Below, piece after piece: positions 1-6,985 of a stretch of 34,657 bases of DNA. The translations under genes and the position numbers were made by a program. The stretch's first letter is position 1, and each line of letters starts with the position of its first letter. This DNA comes from Hymenobacter terricola (lineage in GTDB: Bacteria; Bacteroidota; Bacteroidia; Cytophagales; Hymenobacteraceae): NCBI RefSeq assembly GCF_017921975.2, contig NZ_JAGEMO020000022.1:1-34657 (forward strand), read 5' to 3'. The notes below the pieces were generated by a model. It had not been told where the DNA came from. It ran no database searches and saw only the letters and a list, made by a program, of their open reading frames with translations.

Positions 1-5
1 ATCAC

Positions 6-33
6 TAACAACTGACAACAAAAAACGGACAAC
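6..33. repeat. heptanucleotide repeat tract downstream of rpoZ
   Basis: Four consecutive 7-bp units of the form NNNNAAC end at positions 12, 19, 26 and 33. The tract begins about 10 bases beyond the rpoZ stop codon. It has the same form as the right arm of the repeat pair between bamD and rpoZ (461-495), so one element type probably occurs on both sides of rpoZ. No ORF or promoter is visible in this short stretch. Confidence 0.75.
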
Positions 34-42
34 CAGATAAGA

Positions 43-390
43 CTAGAACAGCTCGCGGGGCACCGGAATTTCTTCCGGCTCGGGCGTGGTGTACTGAATT
101 TTGCCCTGCAGGAACTCCTCAATGGCGAGGCTGGTGGGCTTCGGCATGCGCTCGTACTGCTTGGAAACCTCGATTTGCTCGCGGTTTTCGAACACTTCCT
201 CCAGGTTGTCGACGGTGGAAGCAAACTCGGCCAACCGGTCGTTCAGCTCTTCTTTCAGCTTTATCGACAGTTGGTTGGCACGCTTCGAAATCACGGCGAT
301 AGCCTCGTACACGTTACCGTTGTCGCCGGTGATATCGGCCACGTTACGCGTAATAATGGAGCTTGACGGGGTGTTGGGATTAGGTTTCAT
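43..390 (-). CDS. rpoZ: DNA-directed RNA polymerase omega subunit (RpoZ/Rpb6-like)
   Basis: A 115-residue protein of the size and style of the Bacteroidota omega subunit, which binds and stabilises the beta-prime subunit of RNA polymerase. The region at residues 13-45 (ITRNVADITG, then NVYEAIAVISKRANQL) matches the omega/Rpb6 pattern, in which a conserved helix contains a small-residue-rich AI.VI..RA stretch. The rest is a charged helix and a Pro/Glu-rich tail (TPEPEEIPVP). It starts at the ATG at 390 and ends in TAG at 43-45. It lies downstream of bamD on the same strand, an order I know from other Bacteroidota, where coaBC commonly follows; that gene would be outside the window. The 110-bp gap to bamD is filled by an inverted pair of heptad repeats. 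Confidence 0.85.
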   Translation of the reverse strand: MKPNPNTPSSSIITRNVADITGDNGNVYEAIAVISKRANQLSIKLKEELNDRLAEFASTVDNLEEVFENREQIEVSKQYERMPKPTSLAIEEFLQGKIQYTTPEPEEIPVPRELF

Positions 391-405
391 GGGCTTATTT
401 ATGTA

Positions 406-495
406 GTTGCAAGTTGTTGGTTATCAGTTGCTGGTTCTGGCGAACACCTTCGGGTTGGTTGATAAACTAACAACCAAAAACCAGCAACTGACAAC
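406..495. repeat. inverted pair of 7-bp repeat tracts between bamD and rpoZ
   Basis: The left arm (406-440) has five units GTTNNNN starting at 406, 413, 420, 427 and 434. The right arm (461-495) has five units NNNNAAC ending at 467, 474, 481, 488 and 495. The arms are therefore reverse complements in register and could fold into a long hairpin with a 20-base loop, including a matching TCAGTTGCTGG-type core. The tract fills the space between the bamD stop (501) and the rpoZ start (390). It could act as an attenuator or mRNA-stabilising hairpin inside the operon; that role is inference. Confidence 0.8.
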
Positions 496-500
496 TAAAA

Positions 501-1331
501 TTAGTTGGACGCCGCCGTGGGCACGGCTTTCAGCTTAACAATCTCGGCCTGGCTGACGTCGTACATGTCCTGAGCGGCTTTCAGGTTTTTGCTTTTGGGG
601 TAAGCATCAATGAACTGCTGATAGAAGTTTACCGATTCTAAAAACCGCTCGCGCTGCTTCGATTCGATGCTTTCCTGAGCCCAGGCGTATTGGGCGGTGA
701 GGCGCAGGAAGGCGGCCTGCTCGGCAAACGCCGAGGCAGGATATTGCAGCTGGAAATTGGTGAGGGCCACCACGGCAGCCTGGTTGTAGCGCAGCTGGTA
801 ATACAGCCGGGCACTTTCAAACGCTTTGTTTTCCAGCTTCTTCTGCAGCTCCTGCGACATATTCTCGGTTTCTGCCTTGAATTTACTGTCGGCGTAGCGG
901 TTCAGGAAATCCTGGATGGATTCGAGGGCCGATATGGTATTGGTCTGGTCCAGCTCGTAGCCCGGCGAGTCGAGAAACAACGACTTGGCGTGCAGAAATG
1001 AGGCTTCCTCGGCGTACTCCGAGTTGGGGTACGTATCGGTGAACGACTTGAAATAGAACGCGCTGAGCACGTAGTTGCGCTGCTTGTAGTTCGTGTTGGC
1101 AAAGTAGAACTGGGCTTTCTCCGCTTCAGGGCGGCCCTTAAGCAGCGGAATCAGGTCTTCGAGCAGGGTTCCGGCCCGGAAGAAGTCGCCCTTATCGTAA
1201 TATTTTACGGCGGCTTCGTACTTTTTATTAACGTCGGTGCTTTTCAGCAGGCGCTGGTAGCCGCTGGAGCAGGAGCCCAGAATGAGCGTACTAACGAGCA
1301 GAAAGAGAACCGTGAGGCGGGAAATCGGCAT
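501..1331 (-). CDS. bamD: outer membrane protein assembly lipoprotein BamD
   Basis: A 276-residue lipoprotein of the BAM complex, which inserts beta-barrel proteins into the outer membrane. The N-terminus is a lipoprotein signal (MPISRLTVLFLLVSTLILGSC) with lipobox LGSC at about residues 18-21. It is followed by tetratricopeptide-like repeats with the recurrent pattern AQFYFANTNYKQRNYVLSAF and TYPNSEYAEEA, typical of BamD/YfiO. An in-frame start 22 codons further upstream exists, but it lies across the -33/-7 promoter at 1340-1371, and the signal peptide begins exactly at the ATG at 1331, so 1331 is chosen. It lies between the OstA-like gene upstream and rpoZ downstream, joining two outer-membrane biogenesis genes. 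Confidence 0.9.
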   Translation of the reverse strand: MPISRLTVLFLLVSTLILGSCSSGYQRLLKSTDVNKKYEAAVKYYDKGDFFRAGTLLEDLIPLLKGRPEAEKAQFYFANTNYKQRNYVLSAFYFKSFTDTYPNSEYAEEASFLHAKSLFLDSPGYELDQTNTISALESIQDFLNRYADSKFKAETENMSQELQKKLENKAFESARLYYQLRYNQAAVVALTNFQLQYPASAFAEQAAFLRLTAQYAWAQESIESKQRERFLESVNFYQQFIDAYPKSKNLKAAQDMYDVSQAEIVKLKAVPTAASN

Positions 1332-1339
1332 AAGGGGTG

Positions 1340-1371
1340 CAAAGGTAACGATTTGAGCCGGCGAAGGCAAA
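1340..1371 (-). promoter_or_regulatory. Bacteroidota-type promoter of bamD
   Basis: On the minus strand, TTTG (1371-1368) is followed by 20 bases and then TACCTTTG (1347-1340). This agrees in sequence and spacing with the known Bacteroidota consensus TTTG-N19-20-TAnnTTTG. Only 8 bases separate the -7 element from the bamD ATG, so the transcript should be leaderless or nearly so. This is the most complete promoter of its class in the window. Confidence 0.75.
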
Positions 1372-1435
1372 CCGGGCCGCGTTTCCGGCTGGCCCATCGG
1401 CAGTAAGAGCGCCGCCGAGCCGCCAAAGGTTGCAG

Positions 1436-3262
1436 CTAGCGGCGCGTGGTGGGCGCCGTAACCGGCGGTTTGGCGGGCAGCACGGAGGCAGCCGGCTTGG
1501 CGGGTGGCGTAGTTGGCTTAGACGGGGCAGGCGATTGCGGCTTGGTTGATTTGGCCGGCGCTTTTTTGGGCGTGATTTTCGATTTGGGGCTGTGCTTGAC
1601 GACTGGGGCCGCTTTTTTCCTGGTGGCTTTGCGTTTTTTGGGTCGGTCGTCGAACTGGGTGCCTAACACCTGGCGGCGGGTGGGCCGTTCCTTGGCGCGC
1701 CACACAAAGCCTTTGAGGCGCTCGTTGTCGGGCTTGAGCTCGTGAGGCGGAATAAATTTGGCTTCGGGATTGGCGAGGACGGATATTTTATTCAGCTTGC
1801 TCTCCACGAACAGCAGCCGCATGTTGGCCGACAGCACGCGGTTCATGCCGGTGGTGGCGGTGTCGCCGTCCAGCGCGTAAAAGATGCTTTCCGCGTTGCC
1901 CAGCACGTCCACGCGGCGCATCTTATTGTCGCGGAAATAGGCCATCATGTTGCGGCCCTTGGTCTGGTTGAAGTTCAGGAGCGTGTCCTGGCTCACGGCA
2001 AACGCATTGGCGTAGAGGCGCATCTCGTCCACCTTGCCGCGCTTCGAGCGGATTTGCATGGAATCGGCGGTGAGCTGGTTTTTGGCCTGCCACAGCACGG
2101 GGTCCCGGTTGAGGTAGATAATGCTGTCCTGCCGGTCGTACGTCAGCGAATCGCAGATTCCCTGCAGGTTGCCCCGATAAATCAGCACCTTCGGAAAAGC
2201 GTAGAGGATAGTGCGCGTAGTGGTTTGGCCGGGCCGGGCTTCAATGCTTATCAGCGTGTCGGCCGCCATATAGAGCGTGTCTTTCTGGCTGCCGATGTTG
2301 CGCACCACCGGCCGGCCGCCGTAGAGCTTGGTGCGGCCCAGGCCCCGCCAGTATCTGCCGGCATCGCCGCGCAGGGTCAGGTTGTCTTTCTTGGAAATCA
2401 GCGAGACGTGGCCGTGGGCCTCACCGTACAGCTTCACCTCGTCATACACCAGCCGGTCGCCGCCCAGCAGGTAGTTGGGGGTATCGATTTTGGCGTTTTT
2501 CTTGAAATCTGAAACCCGGGTTTTGGTGTTGTAATTGCCGGCCTCGGCATACAGGTTGCCCTGCTTGCCCTTGATGCGCGTGGGGCCGTTGAAGTAGGCA
2601 ATTTTGCTGACCGTATTGTAGCGCAGCGTGTCGTTGTTCAGCTCCGAATCGGGCGTGACGAGGTGCACATTGCGCTTGAAAACAAAGACTTTGGAGTTGG
2701 TATCGTAGAAGCCCTGCTGGCTATCGAGGGTATTTTGTGGGTCAGTGAGGTGGCCGGTTTCGGTATAAGACGCGGTTTTGTGGTTCAGGTCGTAGTCGAG
2801 GGTGGGCGTGGTCAGGGTCATGCGCGGGTCACGCATCACCACGTTGCCCATCATCCGGGCCGTGCGCTGGTTACCGTCATAAAAGCCGTGGTCGCCCGTG
2901 ATGGTCATGGTGTCGCTCTGCACCACGCGCACGTTGCTGAAAGCTTCCACCTGGTTGCGCTCCAGGTATTGATACGCCGAGTCGCAGTACAGAAAAACGT
3001 CGTCCTGCTGGAAGCTAACGTTGGTAATCAGCTTGCGAATCTTCACGCCGTTGAAGTCGCCACCCACCAGCTCGCCGGCCGTGAGCAGCTTGATGGGCGA
3101 GCTTTTGGCCGCGGGCGGCGTGCCGGCCGGGCGCGGCGCGGCGGGGGCCGGCCGGGCAGCACGGGGCGGGGCAGGTGCCGCCCCCGGCGCAGTCGGGCGT
3201 TGGGCCCGCCCCAGCAGCGGCAGCAGCACCAAAAACAGGAAAAAGACGCGTAATAAGGCCAT
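1436..3262 (-). CDS. OstA/LptA-like lipopolysaccharide transport protein
   Basis: A 608-residue secreted protein. Residues 1-20 form a signal peptide (MALLRVFFLFLVLLPLLGRAQ), followed by a Pro/Ala-rich linker to about residue 55. The long central region (about 60-490) consists of repeated short beta-strand segments such as FNGVKIRKLITNV, VFLYCDSAYQY, TITGDHGFYDGNQRTARMMGNV and TLDYDLNHKTASY. This is the OstA/LptA (organic solvent tolerance) fold that bridges LPS across the periplasm; Bacteroidota carry such enlarged two-domain OstA-like forms. The C-terminal 90 residues are Lys/Pro/Ala-rich and low in complexity. The ATG at 3262 lies 8 bases after a TACCTTTG element. The neighbour bamD supports an outer-membrane biogenesis role. 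The exact lpt gene letter cannot be assigned. Confidence 0.82.
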   Translation of the reverse strand: MALLRVFFLFLVLLPLLGRAQRPTAPGAAPAPPRAARPAPAAPRPAGTPPAAKSSPIKLLTAGELVGGDFNGVKIRKLITNVSFQQDDVFLYCDSAYQYLERNQVEAFSNVRVVQSDTMTITGDHGFYDGNQRTARMMGNVVMRDPRMTLTTPTLDYDLNHKTASYTETGHLTDPQNTLDSQQGFYDTNSKVFVFKRNVHLVTPDSELNNDTLRYNTVSKIAYFNGPTRIKGKQGNLYAEAGNYNTKTRVSDFKKNAKIDTPNYLLGGDRLVYDEVKLYGEAHGHVSLISKKDNLTLRGDAGRYWRGLGRTKLYGGRPVVRNIGSQKDTLYMAADTLISIEARPGQTTTRTILYAFPKVLIYRGNLQGICDSLTYDRQDSIIYLNRDPVLWQAKNQLTADSMQIRSKRGKVDEMRLYANAFAVSQDTLLNFNQTKGRNMMAYFRDNKMRRVDVLGNAESIFYALDGDTATTGMNRVLSANMRLLFVESKLNKISVLANPEAKFIPPHELKPDNERLKGFVWRAKERPTRRQVLGTQFDDRPKKRKATRKKAAPVVKHSPKSKITPKKAPAKSTKPQSPAPSKPTTPPAKPAASVLPAKPPVTAPTTRR

Positions 3263-3270
3263 TCGGGGTT

Positions 3271-3278
3271 CAAAGGTA
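3271..3278 (-). promoter_or_regulatory. -7 element for the OstA-like gene
   Basis: TACCTTTG on the minus strand is a perfect match to TAnnTTTG and lies 8 bases before the ATG at 3262. No clear TTTG is seen at the -33 position. The 8-base distance equals that at bamD and implies an almost leaderless mRNA. Confidence 0.6.
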
Positions 3279-3300
3279 CGGACGGGGCCCGCGTAACGGC

Positions 3301-3308
3301 CATCTTTG
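3301..3308 (+). promoter_or_regulatory. -7-like element for the P-loop NTPase gene
   Basis: CATCTTTG matches TAnnTTTG at 7 of 8 positions and points away from the OstA-like gene, 41 bases before the ATG at 3350. The 87-bp divergent gap thus holds one outward-facing -7 element for each gene. Confidence 0.4.
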
Positions 3309-3349
3309 CACCACAGTGCCTACAGCCGTTTCGTTCTGCTGCTTTCCGT

Positions 3350-3901
3350 ATGAGGTTGTATATTTTTGGGGCATCCGGCGCGGGCGTCACTACTTTGGGT
3401 CAGGCGCTGAGCGAGCAGTTCGGCCTTCGGTATTTCGACGGCGACGCTTATTTCTGGGAGGCATCGGACCCGCCGTTCACCGTGCGACGCCCGCCCTACT
3501 TACGCAACGCTGCATTGGCCAGCGACTTGGCTCAAGCAAACGAATGGGTTTTGGGTGGTTGCGTTACTGGCTGGGGAGAGGGCTGGCCGCCGCCCGCCGA
3601 CTTAGTCGTTTTTCTTTGGCTGCCGCCGGCCCTACGCCTCCATCGCCTACGAACCCGTGAGCAGGCCCGCTACGGCGACATTATCCTGGCCGACCCGGCC
3701 AGGACTGCCCAAACCCAGGCTTTTCTGGAGTGGGCCGCCGGCTACGACGATAGTTCGACGGGTGGGGCCCGCACTTTGGCCAATCACACCCACTGGCTAA
3801 GCCGTTTTACCTGTCCTGTGCTGGAACTGCGGGGCGACCTTTCGGTAGCGCAACGCCTGCAAGCGGTGCAAACCAAGCTACGGGAGTTGGAGTTGACGTA
3901 G
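3350..3901 (+). CDS. P-loop NTPase, adenylate/shikimate kinase-like, with altered Walker A
   Basis: A 183-residue protein that looks like a small nucleoside/shikimate-kinase-type P-loop enzyme. The N-terminus has a strand, then GASGAGVTTLG (residues 7-17) and a helix, then YFDGDAYFW as in the FlaR/adenylate-kinase-like family. LVVFLWLPPALRLHRLRTRE around residue 85 resembles the second core strand plus the Arg-rich lid of those kinases. The usual Walker A lysine is replaced by valine (GxxGxGVT). I recall relatives of this family with Thr at that site, so this is probably a family trait, not damage. The substrate is unknown. Annotators often call such genes AAA family ATPase or shikimate kinase; neither activity is shown here. 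It precedes tilS on the same strand by 69 bases. Confidence 0.65.
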   Translation: MRLYIFGASGAGVTTLGQALSEQFGLRYFDGDAYFWEASDPPFTVRRPPYLRNAALASDLAQANEWVLGGCVTGWGEGWPPPADLVVFLWLPPALRLHRLRTREQARYGDIILADPARTAQTQAFLEWAAGYDDSSTGGARTLANHTHWLSRFTCPVLELRGDLSVAQRLQAVQTKLRELELT

Positions 3902-3959
3902 GTACTAATTGCATTCATTCACTCGGAATAGTGGGCCCTACGGGTCTGATTTCGGGATA

Positions 3960-3967
3960 TTCCTTTG
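3960..3967 (+). promoter_or_regulatory. -7-like element immediately before tilS
   Basis: TTCCTTTG matches TAnnTTTG at 7 of 8 positions and ends 3 bases before the tilS ATG. If it is functional, the mRNA would start at or within a base or two of the start codon. Confidence 0.35.
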
Positions 3968-3970
3968 TTC

Positions 3971-5302
3971 ATGTTAGAAGTTGTCCGCCAGTTTATTGAA
4001 GAGCACGCGCTGTTTTCCCTTGAGAAAGACCCCATTCTGGTAGCCGTGAGTGGCGGCCTGGATTCGGTGGTGTTGCTCGATGTGCTGCACCGCCTGGGAG
4101 CACAGGTAGCGGTGGCGCATTGCCACTTTGGCCTGCGCGGCGAGGAAGCCGACGCCGACGAGCAGTTTGTGCGCAAGCTGGCCAGGCAGTACGGCCTCCC
4201 CTACTTCGCTGAGTTTTTCCAGACCAAAGAATTCGCCGAGCAGGAAGGCATTTCTACCCAAATGGCCGCTCGTTTCCTGCGCTACCGCTGGTTTGAGCAG
4301 GTGCGCCAGGTGCAGGAGCTGGCCTACATCGCCACGGCCCACCACCAGCGCGACGAGGCCGAAACCATGATTTTAAACCTCACGCACGGCACCGGGCTGG
4401 CCGGCCTGCACGGCATTCAGGTGAAGAACGGCCACATCGTGCGCCCGCTGCTGGGCCTGGGCCGCGACGACCTGCACGACTATCTGGTAGAGCGCGGCCT
4501 GAAGTGGCGCGAGGACGCCAGCAACGACAGCCCCGTGTACCAGCGCAACCTGCTGCGCCACGAGGTGCTGCCCGTGCTGCGCGAAATCAACCCCAACCTC
4601 GACCAGACCATGCACGGCACCGCCGAGCGCGTGGGCGCCGCCGAGGAAATAGTGCGCCGCTACGTGGCCGACACCGCTGCCCTGGCCCGCCGCGACGAGG
4701 AAGAAGTGACGTACCTCCACATCGTCACGCTGCAAAAAACGGCCGCCACGGCCCTGGTGCTGCACGAAATGCTGCGCCCCTTCGGCTTTTCGTGGCTGAT
4801 GGTGAAGGACATTGTAACGGCTTTCGCCGGCGAGTCGGGCCGGCGGTTTGACTCGCCCACGCACCGCTTGGTGAAGGACCGGGAGAATCTGGTTATCACG
4901 CCGCGGCGGCTCACGCAGTTCGGCACCTTCCAGCTAGCCGCTGGCCAAACCAACCTGCTGGCCGACGGCATGCGCCTGCGCGCCGAACTGCACGACGACG
5001 CGAAGCACTTCATCATTCCGCGCTCGAAAAGCACGGCCGCGCTGGATGCTGATAAGATTAAATTCCCACTCACGCTGCGCAAATGGCAGGAAGGCGACTG
5101 GTTTATGCCGCTGGGCATGAAGGGCAAAAAGCTGCTCAGCGACTTCCTCATCGACCAGAAAGTCCCCCTCAACCTGAAGGACGACGTGCGCGTGCTCACC
5201 TCGGCCGATGGCAAAATCTGCTGGGTGGTGGGCTGGCGGGTCGATGACCGGTTTAAAGTGGAGGAAACTACCGAGCGCGTGCTGACCGTGCAGCGGCTGT
5301 AA
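3971..5302 (+). CDS. tilS: tRNA(Ile)-lysidine synthase TilS
   Basis: A 443-residue enzyme that uses ATP and lysine to convert C34 of the CAU-anticodon tRNA-Ile to lysidine, allowing AUA decoding. The PP-loop motif SGGLDS is at residues 27-32, followed by the family blocks VAHCHFGLRGEEADADE and TAHHQRDEAETMILNLTHGTGLAGL, with RPLLGLGRDDLHDYL further on. The C-terminal TilS domain is intact (LRKWQEGDWFMPLGMKGKKL, then LSDFLIDQKVP and WVVGWRVDDRFKV). An in-frame TTG two codons upstream exists, but the ATG at 3971 gives the normal N-terminus. The full length is typical. It is an essential gene in most bacteria. An 80-bp palindromic element lies just after its stop. Confidence 0.93.
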   Translation: MLEVVRQFIEEHALFSLEKDPILVAVSGGLDSVVLLDVLHRLGAQVAVAHCHFGLRGEEADADEQFVRKLARQYGLPYFAEFFQTKEFAEQEGISTQMAARFLRYRWFEQVRQVQELAYIATAHHQRDEAETMILNLTHGTGLAGLHGIQVKNGHIVRPLLGLGRDDLHDYLVERGLKWREDASNDSPVYQRNLLRHEVLPVLREINPNLDQTMHGTAERVGAAEEIVRRYVADTAALARRDEEEVTYLHIVTLQKTAATALVLHEMLRPFGFSWLMVKDIVTAFAGESGRRFDSPTHRLVKDRENLVITPRRLTQFGTFQLAAGQTNLLADGMRLRAELHDDAKHFIIPRSKSTAALDADKIKFPLTLRKWQEGDWFMPLGMKGKKLLSDFLIDQKVPLNLKDDVRVLTSADGKICWVVGWRVDDRFKVEETTERVLTVQRL

Positions 5303-5308
5303 GGCGGA

Positions 5309-5388
5309 GTACCCCGAATTTTTATTTCGGCCCAAGCGAACAGCTGAAACCCGATGTTCCAGCAGGCCAAAATGAAATTTCGGGGTAC
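5309..5388. repeat. 80-bp imperfect palindrome between tilS and mdh
   Basis: The first 24 bases (5309-5332, beginning GTACCCCGAA and ending GGCC) match the reverse complement of the last 24 (5365-5388) at 21 positions. Both ends read GTAC. A shared GAACA lies at equal distance inside both arms. It begins 6 bases after the tilS stop. It could serve as a terminator, but the low-copy-like terminal inverted repeats with an internal asymmetric segment look more like a small non-autonomous (MITE- or REP-like) element. Confidence 0.75.
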
Positions 5389-5409
5389 ACGTTCTTGCAA
5401 CTCTCGCCG

Positions 5410-5417
5410 TACTTTTA
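5410..5417 (+). promoter_or_regulatory. -7-like element for mdh
   Basis: TACTTTTA matches TAnnTTTG at 7 of 8 positions and lies 34 bases before the mdh ATG at 5452. No convincing -33 TTTG is present at the right distance. Confidence 0.4.
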
Positions 5418-5451
5418 CCCGCGAAACCCCAACCCCCCAATTCTTCTTCCT

Positions 5452-6396
5452 ATGAAAGTTACCGTAGTCGGAGCCGGCAATGTAGGCGCAACCTGCGCTG
5501 ATGTGCTCGCCACTCGTGAAATTGCCAACGAAATTGTTCTGGTTGACATCAAGGAAGGCATTGCCGAAGGCAAAGCCCTCGACATCTGGCAGAAAGCGCC
5601 GATTCTCGGCTACGACTCGCGCACCGTGGGCGTGACCAACGACTACGCCCGCACGGCCGGTTCCGACGTGGTGGTGATTACCTCCGGCCTGCCCCGCAAG
5701 CCCGGTATGAGCCGCGACGACCTGATTTCGGTGAACGCCGGCATCGTGAAATCGGTGACCGAGCAGGTGGTGGCCCACTCCCCCAACGCCATCATCATCA
5801 TCGTGAGCAACCCGCTTGACGTGATGACCTACCAGGCCCACCTCACCGCCAAGCTGCCCCGCGAAAAGGTGTTCGGCATGGCCGGCATTCTGGACACGGC
5901 CCGCTACCGCGCCTTCCTGGCCGAGGCCCTGAACGTGAGCCCGAAAGATATTCAGGCCGTATTAATGGGAGGCCACGGCGACACCATGGTGCCCCTGCCC
6001 CGTTACACCACGGTGGGTGGCATTCCGGTTACGGAGCTGATTTCCAAGGATAAACTGGACGCCATCGTGCAGCGCACCGCCCAGGGCGGCGGCGAGCTGG
6101 TGAAGCTCATGGGTACTTCGGCCTGGTACGCACCCGGCGCGGCCGCGGCCCAAATGGTGGAAGCCATCGTGCGCGACCAGCGCCGCGTGTTCCCCGTGTG
6201 CCTGGAGCTGCAGGGCGAGTACGGCATCAATGGCGTGTACCTCGGGGCCCCGGTTATCCTCGGCAAGAATGGCGTGGAGCGCGTGATTGAATTGCAGCTC
6301 AACGACGAGGAAAAAGCCATGCTGGAAACCTCGCGCGGCCATGTAAAAGAAGTAATGGATGCGCTGGACAAAATGGGCAGCGCTCAGCCCGCTTAA
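5452..6396 (+). CDS. mdh: malate dehydrogenase
   Basis: A 314-residue NAD-dependent LDH/MDH-superfamily enzyme of the TCA cycle (malate to oxaloacetate). It starts MKVTVVGAGNVGAT, giving the Rossmann GxGxxG at once. The NAD-binding acidic residue is in VDIKEGIAEG. The substrate loop contains GLPRKPGMSRDDL; the arginines at this loop favour malate over lactate. Catalytic His is in GGHGDTMVPL, and the Arg/Asp pair region (FGMAGILDTARYRAFLA) is present. An in-frame TTG 19 codons upstream is rejected because the ATG at 5452 begins the canonical first strand. A strong terminator follows at 6447-6482. Confidence 0.95.
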   Translation: MKVTVVGAGNVGATCADVLATREIANEIVLVDIKEGIAEGKALDIWQKAPILGYDSRTVGVTNDYARTAGSDVVVITSGLPRKPGMSRDDLISVNAGIVKSVTEQVVAHSPNAIIIIVSNPLDVMTYQAHLTAKLPREKVFGMAGILDTARYRAFLAEALNVSPKDIQAVLMGGHGDTMVPLPRYTTVGGIPVTELISKDKLDAIVQRTAQGGGELVKLMGTSAWYAPGAAAAQMVEAIVRDQRRVFPVCLELQGEYGINGVYLGAPVILGKNGVERVIELQLNDEEKAMLETSRGHVKEVMDALDKMGSAQPA

Positions 6397-6446
6397 CGCA
6401 AAAATAACTCTGCTGCGGCGGACAAATCATTTACTTGCTTAAGTAA

Positions 6447-6482
6447 GAAAAAGGCCCACTGCAGTTTGCAATGGGCCTTTTT
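6447..6482. terminator. bidirectional intrinsic terminator after mdh
   Basis: AAAAAGGCCCA pairs with TGGGCCTTTTT, and an inner TGCA/TGCA stem closes a GTT loop, with one C-A mismatch between the two stems. The U-tract follows on the plus strand. The element lies 51 bases after the mdh stop and 94 bases before the next gene. Confidence 0.85.
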
Positions 6483-6575
6483 CTTTGGGCCAGAAGTATG
6501 ATGAAATAGCAATTCGGGTTTGTTGCAAAAGATGTCTACCTTGCATCCATCCGACTCGCCTTCCCGATTGAACTC

Positions 6576-6980
6576 ATGAAAAAAGAACTTATCAATTCGT
6601 TCGACAAAGTGTATTTGACCATCGAATTTGATAAGACGAACAACTGGATTTATAATAATTGGGTCGGCGTATTACCAACCGAAAAAGTCATTCAGGGCTG
6701 CCAGGCGACCATCGATTTTCTAAAGGAAAACCTTTGCCCCAACATGCTGAACGACAACCGGCAAGTAGTGGGTTCGTGGAGCTCGGCCAACGACTGGATT
6801 GCCCAAAACTGGGTGCCGCAGGTACTGGCGCTGGGCCTGAAACGGTTTGCCCACGTCGTTTCGCCGGGCATTTTCGGGCAGGCCTCAGCCGCCGAAATGA
6901 TTACCCGCGTGGGCACGCAGCTGGAAATGCGTCTTTTCCAGGACATCGAGTTGGCCAAGGCGTGGCTGCGCAGCACCTAA
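6576..6980 (+). CDS. SpoIIAA/STAS-like (SEC14-type) small protein
   Basis: A 134-residue cytoplasmic protein without signal or membrane segment. It is built like the SpoIIAA-like family of Bacteroidota: an N-terminal strand (VYLTIEFDKTNNWIYNNWVG), a long amphipathic helix, a tryptophan-rich middle (SWSSANDWIAQNWVPQVLALG), then FAHVVSP and a C-terminal TRVGTQLEMRLFQDIELAKAWL, which is the usual ending of STAS-like domains where a helix packs on the sheet. The phosphorylatable serine of true anti-anti-sigma factors cannot be identified with confidence. A regulatory role is possible but not shown. It converges with the rhomboid gene, with only 5 bases between stops. Confidence 0.6.
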   Translation: MKKELINSFDKVYLTIEFDKTNNWIYNNWVGVLPTEKVIQGCQATIDFLKENLCPNMLNDNRQVVGSWSSANDWIAQNWVPQVLALGLKRFAHVVSPGIFGQASAAEMITRVGTQLEMRLFQDIELAKAWLRST

Positions 6981-6985
6981 ACCCT

